A DNA stretch of 64,000 bases from Silurus meridionalis (taxonomy: Eukaryota; Chordata; Actinopteri; Siluriformes; Siluridae). The DNA is taken from the NCBI RefSeq assembly GCF_014805685.1, contig NC_060886.1, positions 12,172,608 to 12,236,607 of the forward strand, given 5' to 3'. The notes beneath the pieces were generated by a model, which had not been told where the DNA came from, did no database searches, and saw nothing but the letters and a program-made list of their open reading frames with translations. A program made the position numbers and the translations under genes. Below, piece by piece: positions 36,669-48,061 of the stretch (positions within the stretch are counted from its first letter, which is position 1; each line of letters starts with the position of its first letter).

Positions 36669-38037
36669 TTATTAATATATCTTTATTAATATATTAAATG
36701 CCTGAAGTAACTGAATGATAATTGAGACTTTAAGTACTTAAAACTGACGTTAATCTTGATTGACACTTTCACAATAAGTTTGTCTATTTATATACAAAAG
36801 TCTTGGGAATACGGCAAACTATAAATTTCTAGTAAATATCTTCCCCACAGACACGGTGGAGTGTTACAACCTGAGCAAGAATGAGTGGACCTTAGTTGCA
36901 CCTATGAGCGAGCCTCATTATGGCCATGCTGGTACAGTACACGGAGGACTAATGTATGTGTCAGGTAAGTAACAATGGTCTATAAAAGATGACAAATTAT
37001 ACAACAATGTCTGGTTAAATGACAAAAAAAAATATAGTAGGGATATAAATGGAGTACTTTATGTAGCTAATTTAGACCCATAAAGTGTCATTTCTTTTCA
37101 TTTAGTCTGCCTAGGCACTTTAATTAAATGTGTAACCAATGATCCCATACAGGTATTTTTACACAGGTTTATTGCTACAGTATTAACAGTACCTAGTAAC
37201 TCTCACATAAAACCCTTCATACTGAGAATGAGATTGTTAAAAACATTCATTTAATAGGAATATATTGGTTACTGGATTCTTTTAAAAAATACTGACCTTT
37301 GTTCAAATGCGTGAGAGCTATGAGTAGCCTGAAAGACCGAAAGAAGTGGGTGGGGGGGTTGGTATTCAAGTGAGGTCATTTAGTTTGCACTCCTAACCAC
37401 ATCCTTCCTGCTGACAGTTATTACAAACTTACAAAGGCTTGACAAACCAGTGAACAAGTAAAACATCTCTTCACCGATGCAAAATCAACATAGTGTTTAA
37501 CACAACAACCTTTTTGTCAATATTTATTTTCCTACATTAGGAGGAATAACGAGAGATGCTTTCCAGAAAGAGTTGTGTTGTTATAACCCAGACACAGACA
37601 TGTGGAGTCGTCGTGCAGACATGATGGAACTTCGTGGACTTCACTGCATGTGCACACAAGAAGACCGACTCTACGTTATAGGTGGAAACCACTTCCGTGG
37701 AACAAATGACTATGATGATGTTCTCAGCTGTGAATACTACACTCCTGCAGTTGACCAATGGACAGTGGTGGCTCCGATGCCCCGTGGTCAGAGTGATGTT
37801 GGCGTGGCCGTGTTTAAAGGCAGAATTTATGTGGTAGGAGGCTATTCTTGGAACAGTCGTTGTATGGTCGACATTGTGCAGTGTTATGACCCTGAAAAAG
37901 ATGAGTGGGAGAGGGTTTTTAATGTGCTAGAGCCTTTAGGGGGTATACGTGCTTGCACCATGACTGTACATCGTCCAAGTGGGTCTGTAGATGAAGTACA
38001 GTTACAGGAATGCCCTCTCCAAACAACAAAGAACTGA
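33250..38037 (+). CDS. Kelch-like protein of the KLHL9/KLHL13 type
   Basis: BTB-BACK-Kelch protein; relatives KLHL9 and KLHL13 are CUL3 ubiquitin-ligase adaptors that act on Aurora B in mitosis. Exons: 33250-33254 (ATGGG only), 34284-34569, 34688-34820, 34933-35129, 35228-36071, 36851-36964, 37541-38037; GT-AG throughout, 691 residues (family about 620-655). Residues 3-97 form a proline-rich extension ([18 protein letters not shown]). The BTB part is about 98-207 ([27 protein letters not shown]), BACK about 215-340, and six Kelch repeats start near 375 ([27 protein letters not shown]). An acidic insert ([11 protein letters not shown]) lies before [10 protein letters not shown]. Probably a divergent paralogue; symbol left open. 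A 5' untranslated exon part may begin at 33140 after a good acceptor. Confidence 0.9.
33604..33667. repeat. Inverted 38-bp copy flanked by 13-bp direct repeats
   Basis: GATCCTTGCTTAT occurs at 33604-33616 and 33655-33667. Between and slightly overlapping them, 33615-33652 is the exact reverse complement of 32268-32305. The block lies in klhl intron 1. Confidence 0.92.
36332..36600. mobile_element. Decayed DNA transposon/MITE in a klhl intron
   Basis: The left end TATATGGCCAAAACTATGTG and the following GATACCTGACCATCACATCC match a common fish element whose ends are inverted. The right end near 36570-36600 carries the complement (ATATGAGTGTGATGATTAGG). The middle retains GGAACAGAAGGGGCCAA. The right terminus is lost in the adjoining AT run. 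Non-coding. Confidence 0.65.
36597..36666. repeat. (AT)n microsatellite in a klhl intron
   Basis: About 35 AT units between klhl coding exons 5 and 6, abutting the transposon remnant. A 17-base unit (CTTTATTAATATAT) is repeated just after. Confidence 0.93.
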
Positions 38038-39544
38038 GGAACAGTGAAATTTTTTTTTGGCATGTCTAAATCATACACAAGTAAAGTATATACTATATTT
38101 GTTTTACATTTTAATGGAGAGTGGAGAATTTTGAAAAATTAGACGGGGCCTCTCTATAAACACCATATAAAATATACTTTACATTATATGGGCCTATGAA
38201 ATTCCATTTAATTTGATTCATGTGGCCTTTTAAGTCTTATGGCCACTCTTGCTTTTGTACCTACTGCTGCTAAGGAGTACAGTATGCTTATAGAGTATTG
38301 AGGGACAAAAGTGGAAACTGTCTTTTTTGTTTGTGTGCATTGTGTGTATTATTCTACTCTTTTCACTCTTTGCATAGCATTAACAAAACATAAAGCCTAC
38401 TTTTTATACAAGCTCAGAGTAGTTGAAAAGCATTCCAGACATACTATGATATCTGATTAAAACACATTTACCAAATGTGTATCATTCTGCTGACCACAGA
38501 CTGTGGTGTAAAAACAATGGTTTTTAAACTGTTACTTTAATATGCCACTTCAGAAAAGAATTATTAGGAAAGAATGTATACAGTTCATGCTCTAGAGCTT
38601 ACTTTGGTAAAATACAGAAGAGTAGAAGTTGCAATAGAATAAATAAAAAAAACCCTGGGCAATTCTGTGTTGCCAGTTCACATACCAGCATGTTTTCCAG
38701 ATGTGCAGGGAAGTGCAAAGACTGGATTGTTTAAATTATTATTTTTTTAAGTTAAAAACTTGTTTAAGTATGTTTAAAGTAAATTCTCACCAGGAATAAC
38801 TTATCTAAATGGTAACTATGCTGTCCATTTTGCTATACTGTATATTGTACATTTATTGTTTATATTTAGCCAATGTTAATTTTCTTTTGCTATATTTTGG
38901 ACAGTTGAATGTGGCTCAAATGTGCTTTATTCTGGAGTTTTATTGCAAATAACACATGGCTTTGTGACAATATACAGAACTGGCTGAAGCAGTGATGATG
39001 TATATTGTATATTGTATGTATATTGTTTTCATTTGCTCAAATGTTTCATTAAAGCAATAGCAAAAACACTTGTTATGATGTGGAAATACACTCTGGATAT
39101 CTATTGCAGCACACACAATCATGAAAACATCAGTTGGGTGAATTATTCTTTGGTCAGAATGGTCTTTATCACTTCTGTATTGTTCCAGAGATGTGTGGAA
39201 ATCTATGGGAAAATGTATTGACCCCTGTTTTATTGTCTCATGGTGGCCCAGCATGTTAGACTTTTTCCCTTTTATTTGTCATACTGTTCTCTTGAAACAG
39301 ACCCTAAAAGAAAAATGCAGACCTCTGACCAATATGCCCTTGACAGTTTAGTCCTCGTAGAGTGCTTTTCTTCCAGTACTCTTATCTCTAAAGTGGCATT
39401 GGATTTGTCCTTGGCAGATAGCTTAAAAACATGCCTCCCTTTTTATCGCTCTGCCTTCAGACATCAGCGGTTCTCATCACTGGGTGTCTCAGCAATCTTT
39501 TTCTCCTTGTCTCTGAAACATTCTAGGCAGCAAAACCTGTAGTT
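38038..39544. other. klhl 3' region and hsd3b upstream region
   Basis: Probably klhl 3' UTR in its first part: candidate poly(A) signals include AATAAA near 38640 and ATTAAA near 39048. The last few hundred bases precede the hsd3b start. No other gene is seen. Confidence 0.45.
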
Positions 39545-39776
39545 ATGTCTTTTACTGGCGATGTGTGTGTGGTAACAGGGGCATGTGGCTTTCTTGGAGG
39601 AAAGCTAGTTAAGCTTTTACTAGAGGAGGAGAATCTGGCAGAGATTCGACTGTTAGACCTATGTATTCGACCTGAACTCATACAGTCACTAGAAGGTAAA
39701 TGTGCATCCTTATATTTCTTTTAAGAATTTCTTCTTAATTCTCTATGGAACTTTGAAATGTTTCGCTTTTGTATTG

Positions 39777-39850
<74 letters not shown>

Positions 39851-41857
39851 CATTCTTAGAAGTAATATGTAAAAATGCTAATTATTGCTTGCATTAATAT
39901 AATAAAATTTACATAAAGATCAATCACGTGTTCCTGTAAAGTAAATGTTTGGCTTTGAATAAAATGTTCAGAGAACAAGCAATAAGTTGTAACGTTCAAT
40001 GGTTGTGGCTGTTAGAATGCCAGGGTGAAACAAAACTGAGTACATTTGAAGGCGACATCAGGGACAGTGACCTACTGAAGAAAGTATGTAAAGGAGCATC
40101 TATCATTTTCCACACTGCCTCTCTCATCGATGTCACTGGAGCTAAGAGCTACAGTGAACTGCACGGAATAAATGTCAAAGGTGAGGAGTTATTACGCCGA
40201 TTTGTTTTCTTTACCCAGCGTTTATTCATAAGCATATTATAAACATAAACTGAACAACATATGCTTATGGACAATTTTATACCTTTAATATGTTGTAATT
40301 AACAAAAATCATATTGAATGATGTTTGAATTCTAATGATGGAAAGCTACAAGTAACTTATACACGAGATAGAGAAAGCCTGTAATGATTAGAGATAAAGC
40401 CAACTAATATATAAATGCATTATTCAGGATAGATCTACAATTTAAATCCTAAATAACTATGAGCTCGATCTGATAGTTACTCTGAATGAATGCTCAAACT
40501 GTAGACAGGCCACCAGTTATGAATTTGAGTGTTGCTGCTGTGGTTGAGGAACTGTTGTTTTTTTGATTAATCTGTATGTCCATCAGTCAAATAGATATTC
40601 TTGTTAGGTCAATATATCAAAAAGTGATCAATTGTTTGTAGAATATATAAGGAATTAACATTTTATCCAGCAAATGAACTGATTAGAGTTTGTAGGTTTT
40701 GAAATTATTTATATACACAGCAAAGTCAGTACTTCAGTACTTCTAGTTCTGTACGATTTTAATTTTAGACCTTTTAGCCATACAACTCAGCAAAAAAAAC
40801 TATATTTGTTGGTAGCAGTGACATCAGGTTCTACTTTTGTACTTGTTTTTTTCCACTGAGGAAGTTAGAAAAAAGGTTTACATTTTTTTTTACCTCTTGC
40901 TTAAATCTGAATAGAGATAAAAGAAAATGTAATTATAAAAATATTTGAAGCAGATTCAGAAAATGATACCTCTGTTTTTCACCTCTAATACAGAGGCAAC
41001 CGAGTTTTAAGTGTCTGAATGCAAATACATCATTTTCTTTTGTTTTAGGTACCAAATTGCTTCTCGAGGCATGTATCCAGGAGAATGTTGCTTCATTTAT
41101 ATACACTAGTAGCATTGAGGTTGCTGGTCCAAATCATCGTGGTGACCCAGTCATCAATGGCAATGAGGACACTGTGTACAACTCTTACTTAAAGTTTCCC
41201 TACAGCCAGACCAAAAAAGAAGCTGAGCAGCTTTGTCTTAATGCCCAGGATGAAATACTTCAAAATGGGGGCCGGCTGGCTACCTGTGTTCTCAGGCCAA
41301 TGTATATATATGGAGAGGGCTGCCGTTTTACTTTAGGCCATATGAGGGATGGAATTCAGAATGGCGATGTGTTACTGAGGACTTCACGACGTGAAGCTGT
41401 AGTCAATCCTGTTTATGTGGGAAACGCAACTCTTGCACATCTGCAGGCTGCACGAGCACTGAGAGATCCAGAGAAGAGAGCTGTGGTTGGGGGAAACTTT
41501 TACTACATCTCAGATGACACTCCACCTGTCAGCTATTCTGACTTCAACCATGCTGTCCTGTTACCACTTGGCTTCAGCATACAGGAGAGACTCCTTCTAC
41601 CTTTCTCCATTCTGTACCTCCTCTGCTTCCTCATGGAGGTGGTCCAACTTGTGCTCCGTCCCTTTCTTCGCTTCGCTCCACCACTGAATAGGCAGCTCCT
41701 GATAATGCTAAACACACCTTTCACCTTCTCTTATCAAAAGGCCCACCGAGATCTGGGATACACTCCTCGTTATAACTGGGCAGAGGCACGTAAACGTACT
41801 ACTGATTGGTTAGCATCTGTCTTACCCGGAGAAAGACAAAAAATCAATATGAAATAA
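39545..41857 (+). CDS. hsd3b: 3-beta-hydroxysteroid dehydrogenase/delta 5-4 isomerase
   Basis: Converts delta-5-3-beta-hydroxysteroids (pregnenolone, DHEA) to delta-4-ketosteroids using NAD, in ER and mitochondrial membranes. Exons 39545-39695, 40016-40180 and 41049-41857 splice to 374 residues, the normal length. The Rossmann nucleotide motif is TGACGFLG (11-18). The catalytic pair is Tyr157 and Lys161 in YSQTK, matching the YxxxK pair of the human enzymes. [13 protein letters not shown] and [10 protein letters not shown] are family hallmarks. A hydrophobic segment near 285-310 ([22 protein letters not shown]) is the membrane anchor region. The gene lies beside hao2 and klhl, as HSD3B1/2 lies beside HAO2 in human. 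The teleost paralogue number cannot be fixed. Start chosen because it places the Rossmann motif at the usual position. Confidence 0.95.
39779..39844. repeat. (AT)n microsatellite in hsd3b intron 1
   Basis: About 33 AT units, 84 bases after the exon 1 donor. Confidence 0.95.
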
Positions 41858-42163
41858 AAATTCATAATTGAGTTCGGTAATTATCTACTTTTTGTTTTGA
41901 TAGAATAAAATAGAATTTGACTGCTTTATATCTCATTCCTGTTTAGAAGATACCTGCAGAAACTTAATAAAAAATAAATAAAGAAAGAATTATTCAAATC
42001 ATATCAAGAAACCAAAGAAACAAAATTAAGATTTTTTTTTTTTTTTTACCATGATTGTTTTATTTTGATCCAAAATGTGGACTATGTAAAATGTGTAATC
42101 AGTTTTGTTATTTGAATGATTTACCTTTATTTGACATAATGTAATCAGTGCAAAAATGCAATC

Positions 42164-42169
42164 AATAAA
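42164..42169 (+). terminator. Poly(A) signal for hsd3b
   Basis: AATAAA about 307 bases after the stop codon, in the context AATCAATAAAGATAA. Confidence 0.6.
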
Positions 42170-42810
42170 GATAAACACTGTATTTACTGTCTATGCACTT
42201 TTTAAGTTCTGGGTTAAGTATATCTACACGATTTGCTGCATTTTAATTGGAATCATTAACAGTAAATACACCAAAAAATAGATTAAATCAAGAGTTTAAG
42301 CCATTGTCCCACAGCTCTTCAATCCCATAGTAAAAATAAATTTCAGATGTTTGAAATGAGCAGTGCCAAAGTGCAGAGTCCAGCGGCACAACACAAACAA
42401 GCATTAAAGCCTAGTGAGGTCATGGAACCAGCTGCACCACAATGAACACAAGACATTTGTTTCACATTACTTGAGTTGGGTTTTTTTAATCATCTGAAAC
42501 TTTGCTGCCTCTGACTCACAGGATTGTTCTCACACAAACCTAACTGTTGCTGCAAATCAGAAAAACTGGATAATCTCTCATCTCATATTATTTAATATTT
42601 TAAAGAAATTATTAATTTTCAATGGATTTTTTTAGGATTTCAAGCCTTACAGGAGTGCTGGCTACAGAATAAGAAGAACAGACCAGGTTTTTATCGGATT
42701 TATGAAGACAAATGCATACTCGACATACAAAAAATCGAGAAACCACATCATCATAAAAACAGTATAAAATCTTTGCCTCATCCTTTTGGCAGATCTTAGT
42801 TTTGTGAAAT
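42170..42810. other. Intergenic, hsd3b to pla1a
   Basis: No gene or repeat is recognised; the pla1a promoter is presumably here. Confidence 0.4.
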
Positions 42811-45800
42811 ATGACCTTCAATCGGATAAACCTTATCGTGCAAATAACCTTATTGTGCCTTCTGTCACTCTGCGCGACATCAGTGGTAGGTAAGTGTGCT
42901 GATGTTTAATAACATACTATAAACTATACTTTTACCCATCTGATATACACTTAAACATAAAATATAAACTGCTTGTATTTGACACACAAATCATGTAAAA
43001 GTATCACCTAAATTACTGTTAATATTATTACATTTTATTATGTTTAATGTTGGTTTAAGATTATTATTTTGCTAAAACCCTCTCTTCTGGATTATTTTAT
43101 TTGAGTTTAATAATTTTAAAGCATATTATTCAGTAATTACAATTTAGTAGCTATGCTTCTACTAACAGGAGATTTACAAGAGATATCATATAAGGTGGTA
43201 TAAAAAAGATTCTAAACTAGTTCTGTTTACAAGAAATAACTTTATTTATCTATGTTTGCACACTATCACCTTCAAAATAGTCCCCTTGCATAGAAATACA
43301 GCATTCCCGGCATTCCTGCTACTCCTGGAATGTGTCCTGGAATTTTTCTTTTCGAAGCATGTTAAGCACCTTCTGCTATTCGCACTTGATCTCCCCAATT
43401 GTGTCAAAACAGCAAACTTTGACCTGGATTTTTATCTTCGGGGAAAGGGCGAAGTCCGCAGGAGCCAAATCTGGCTAGTAGAGTGGCTGCAGAAATGAGA
43501 TCATGTTATTTCTGCCAACAAACTCATGTGTGAGGAGAGCTCAGTGACAGGATGCGCCTGTGGTCAGAAAAGCAGACGTGGTAAGGCATGTAGTGAGAAT
43601 AGCACCGGCCACACAGCTTCCGTTCACAGAACAATGTCTTCTGGCAAACTGAATTATGAAGGTTTGGTGCTCCCTGTGACTGTGCATCCATCCTTGTGCT
43701 GCCATCTGTTCAAGTGTAACGAAAACGTCTTTTAAATCAAGTCAAGGTCAAGTCAAGTCAAGCCAAGTCAAGTTTATTTGTATAGCGGTTTTCACAACAG
43801 ATATTGTCTCAAAGCAGCTTTACAGAAATCAACAGTCAAGGTGAATGGTGTGTATTTATCCCTGATGAGCAAGCCGTGGCGACTGTGGCAAGGAAAAACT
43901 CCCTTAGATGTTATGAGAAAGAAACCTTGAGAGAAACCAGACTCAATAGGGGAACCCATCCTCATTTGGGTGACATCAAGTGTGTGATCATAAATCTTTC
44001 AACAATACAGAACACTGGAGAGAGAACTAACATGATCACTGGAGTATAAGATTATAAGTAATGTTCTTTCTACAGGAACTGTAATAGGAACTATTAGAAG
44101 TCCAGAGTTTTGAGATCTAAGGGAGCGTGACAGATTGTAGTGTGTTAAAAGACTGGATAGATACATGGGAGCTAAACCATTTAGTGTTTTTTAAGTAAGA
44201 AGTAGTAGTTTGTAGTCGATTCGAAACTTAACAGGTAGCCAGTGTAGGGACGATAAGATTGGGGTTATATGATCATATTTCCTCGACCTTGTGAGAACTC
44301 TGGCTGCCGCATTCTCAACTAACATTTTATACCACCTTGTATATAATAATTCTGGTAATAAGTCTGAAAAAACAACTGTGGTGGTTTTTGGGAAGACATC
44401 TCTTCACCTGTGTCAGTTCATAGTGTGTTGTACACTAATTCTGAGGGCTATAACTAAAAATGAAACTCCAGTACTGTATAAAATGTACCTTCAAAGTGCT
44501 GTTCTCACCCAATCCCTTTGTCTCTCTATGATCACAGTTAGTGATGAAGAACCCAACGCAAACTGTGCAGACTTCAACAACACAACATGGCAAAAATACA
44601 GACGAACGAAAGGTGTACATGTTCAGTACCTGCTGCTAACACGGAAGAATGCAGACTGCGCTAGTCTTTTCACCCAACACTGTCTCAGCCATACACAGAA
44701 ACATACTTCACACTTTAACAGTACACTTCCCACTAAAGTCATTATTCATGGCTATAGGTAGGGAATATTTTGCACTCCGAGAATAACTTGTATTCCTTTG
44801 TACCCTTTGTTTCACCGAGATCAATTTCTAAATCTTGTCCCAATATAATGCCATCTCGTTTAGTGCCTTAGGCAGGAAGCCCTCCTGGGTGAGTGGACTA
44901 GCCCAGGCTTTGTTAGAGAAGGAGGATGCCAATATCCTGGTGGTAGACTGGCTATGTGGAGCCTCTTATGCCTACAACCAGGTTGTGGATAATTACAAGG
45001 AGGTGGCTGTGCAGATATCAGTTCTTATAAATCAGCTTAAGGTTAGTATGTTATATTTTTATCTTATTTCTTCAAGCATATACAAGACACAATCAGTTAT
45101 CACTGCGTGTTAATTTAGATACTTAACAGTGCTTTTTGTGCTGCTAATGTAGACCAGTGGTATCAATCTGGAATCATTCCATCTCATTGGCATAAGCGTG
45201 GGAGCACATGTAGCAGGATTTGTGGGAACTTTATTTGGAGGCAAACTGGGCCGAATTACAGGTGAGTCATTTGTACATGGTAAGCTAATATTTGCTAAAG
45301 CCTACTTTATCAGACTAAAAACTAAGCAAGGTGCAGATTTTTTAACTCTAAAGTGTTATTTGTTGATGTCTTACATTTTCTTTGCGTGGTTTCCTAGTAA
45401 GCATTACAATAATAATACAATAATAATTGGTTAGAACTAATTTTTTTTTTTATTCTTGAACAATATTTAACACTGTATTCTGTCTTAAACATTCAATTTT
45501 GTGGTTATTTTACTATTATGCTAAATTTGGTACAATTTTCCTCTCTCTCTTTTTTTTTTCTACAGGACTGGACCCAGCAGGGCCCATGTTTAAAAAAGCT
45601 GACCCATTTGACCGCCTGGATCCCTCAGATGCAATGTTTGTTGAGGCTATACACACCGACTCTGACTGTAAGAATAAAATCTCACAAATCTTTAAGTCTG
45701 TTGTAAAATGGGAATAATAACACAAGTGCCTTATATCTTCTGTTATTTTAGCTGCATAATAAACTGCTGCTTTTCATGCTCCTGATTTTTACCAATACTA

Positions 45801-47096
45801 TCAGTTCAATTCCCAATAATTTCAATTTCATTTGGCAGATTTTGGCATTTCTATTCCTGTTGGACATGTGGATTTTTTTGTAAATGGTGGACTGGACCAA
45901 ACTGGTTGTGTACGGTCAAGTTTTGCATCAGGTAATTGATCAAAAAGCTCTGCCTTGCTCTGTGACAACAACAAGGATAAAAAAATATATCTTGCTTTAT
46001 GTACATTGTCTTGCAGTCGTGTTTGCAATTTGTGTTTACAAACCAGCAAATCAAGATTGTGTCTTAACAGTTTAGTAAGTAATTATTGAAAACTTTGAAA
46101 ACTTTGTAGCTGATTATGAAGTTAAAAACAGTAGCTGAGAATTCTGGTTTGTTGTCAGTTTTTATTTATTTTCCAGTATATGGCTATGTAATCTGTGACC
46201 ATATGAGGGCGCTGCATGTGTACATGAGTGCACTAAATGGCTCATGTGAGCTCACTGGATTCCCTTGTTCCAGTTATGAAGACTTCCTGGCCGGGCAATG
46301 TACAAGCTGTGATGGTCCCTTTAACAACGTTTGCCCTCAGATAGGTAAAGTAAGCTTTCTGTCCACTGATCCTATAATATAATATACAGTCTCTGTAGTG
46401 TTTATTATAAAAGCTTGATAATTTTATGCTTTTTGTCATATGAAAAAATATTAAGTTTTATTTAAAACCAGAATATAGGAAAAATACCACCTTCATTTTT
46501 TTTTATCACATACATAAACATTTATTAAGACTTAATAATAAGCAACATTAGTGACAAATTGATTTCTCAAAATTTGTGTGAATTTTCTCCATGTGGAAAG
46601 TAATCTGTATGGGATTCCACTCTGTTCTCAAGTTTTTATTCATCTTCCAGAAACATGCCGATAGATAAATTCACCTAGGTGTAAAAGAGTGTGAATATGC
46701 GTGTGCATGATACCATGCAATGGACTTCAACATTCCTTCCACATGTAACTTAAGTCCTGATGAAAAGCATTTGTGCCTTATGGAATGCTGGTTTTAGGCC
46801 AATATGTCATTATTCATCCACTGAGTAGCCTAATGAACATCCTACAAATGAAAATAGGAAAATAAATAGATAATGTATTCAAATCTGTTTAAATCATTAT
46901 TGCTATGATTTCAAACCAAAACACTATGTTCTCTGTTGGTGGTTAACAGAACCATAGTAGCAAATGTTAGTATTTCCTGGATTTAAGTTTAAGGTTATAA
47001 AGGCTTATAGCATTTGTATATTGGTGTAAAATTGTTTTATGTCTAGTGTCTTTTTCAAAGACAGTTAAATAAACTCCTTGTGAACTCCCATCCTGT

Positions 47097-47163
<67 letters not shown>

Positions 47164-48061
47164 AGGCTTGCTGAAGAACAGTGGGATAACAGAATCATCA
47201 TTACCCATCCATGAAAAAGTCTACCTATTGACTACGTCTGGAGTCCCCTTTTGCGGTGGGCGTGTTTTTGCTTACATAATCATCATGTTTCAGCTGAGAT
47301 TTAAAAGTGTGAATAAGATTGGAAAAGTATGTGGCCACTGATTAAAAAGAACCTTTTAGACTAACATGGTTAGAACTCACAAATGAAAACACATACTTGC
47401 ATCAGAAATCCGGATTCCTGTTGATTTCATCTGTGCTTTGTATTTCTTTATAGTTAATCACATAATGATTGAGCTGAAAGTGTCCCCACTGTCAAAGAGT
47501 GCAGTGGTGCAGGTCACTCTGGTCACTATGCAAAACATCAAGACAAAGAAGGAGTTCCAGCTGTATGTATAACATCTTTCCAGTTTATCCACTACTAACT
47601 GCAACTTTGGGGATGTAATTTTAAATCATGTTACTGGTATATATAAAGAGTGTGATGCTGTTTAAACAAAATAATACAATTTGTTTTGTATATTTAGATT
47701 TTTCTTCTAATATATATATATTGCAGACAGACCTACAAAGCCATTTATAAAACCGTGGTAGGACACCCAGAGCATCTATGCAAGATTGAGTCCATCCATT
47801 TAAAGAATATTGGAGCATTTTTATACCGACAAGGAAACATTCACTTTGAATACATCTGTATCTCTAAAATCCCCAAGACGAGGTAAAATCAACAAAGATG
47901 TCCACAAAGTATAAAACATAACTCTTTGGCAGTGCATAATGTGAATGCGAGGGTGTGTCTGTGATTTTTCTGTCATTAGAACGATGGATACATTGTGTGT
48001 GGAGAACATAAAGATTGGCAGGAGTGCACCCTGGTCACATGACTTTATCCAGGCATGCTGA
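42811..48061 (+). CDS. pla1a: Phosphatidylserine-specific phospholipase A1 (PLA1A)
   Basis: Secreted lipase of the pancreatic lipase family that removes the sn-1 acyl chain of phosphatidylserine, yielding lysophosphatidylserine. Eleven exons: 42811-42889, 44538-44757, 44864-45041, 45153-45261, 45566-45667, 45839-45931, 46177-46344, 47166-47255, 47454-47562, 47727-47882, 47980-48061; all GT-AG, 461 residues (human 456). Exon 1 encodes a signal peptide ([15 protein letters not shown]). Catalytic triad: Ser174 in GISVG (the human protein has GVSLG), Asp198 in GLDPAGP and His269 in [10 protein letters not shown]. The lid between the cysteines before CDH is short, as in phospholipases rather than triglyceride lipases. 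[12 protein letters not shown] and the C-terminal domain follow PLA1A. Order pla1a-popdc2-cox17 matches human 3q13. The exon 8 acceptor is unusual (see findings). Confidence 0.95.
43192..44339 (-). mobile_element. Mariner-family remnant in pla1a intron 1
   Basis: Outer ends AAGGTGGTATAAAA (43192-43205) and its complement (44325-44338) form a 14-bp perfect inverted repeat, each next to TA. On the minus strand 43600-43230 encodes broken transposase C-terminus: [14 protein letters not shown], containing the last Asp of the D,D34D triad, then KFQDTFQE and [11 protein letters not shown] with stops between. The N-terminal half is missing and an unrelated retroposon tail fills 43736-44322. Inactive. 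Confidence 0.75.
43736..44322 (-). mobile_element. Non-LTR retroposon 3' part inserted in the mariner remnant
   Basis: Starts with tandem TCAAG units and AAGTTTATTTGTATAGCG, then CAAAGCAGCTTTACAGAAA and AGGAAAAACTCCC, a very common fish retroposon 3' region on the minus strand. It sits between the mariner transposase remnant and the last about 15 bases of the mariner end, so it inserted later. Confidence 0.75.
47099..47160. repeat. (GT)31 microsatellite at the pla1a exon 8 acceptor
   Basis: Thirty-one uninterrupted GT units, followed by TTTAG and then exon 8 (47166). The run replaces the usual polypyrimidine tract. Confidence 0.96.

Noticed and set aside
39949..40242. Start of hsd3b at 39949 within the exon 2 frame
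   Set aside because: The upstream exon at 39545 supplies the Rossmann motif TGACGFLG and a matching splice phase, so 39949 is intronic.
44291..44761. 156-codon frame as a single pla1a exon
   Set aside because: Only 44538-44757 is exon; the part before it is intron with retroposon sequence, and the acceptor at 44537 gives the right phase.
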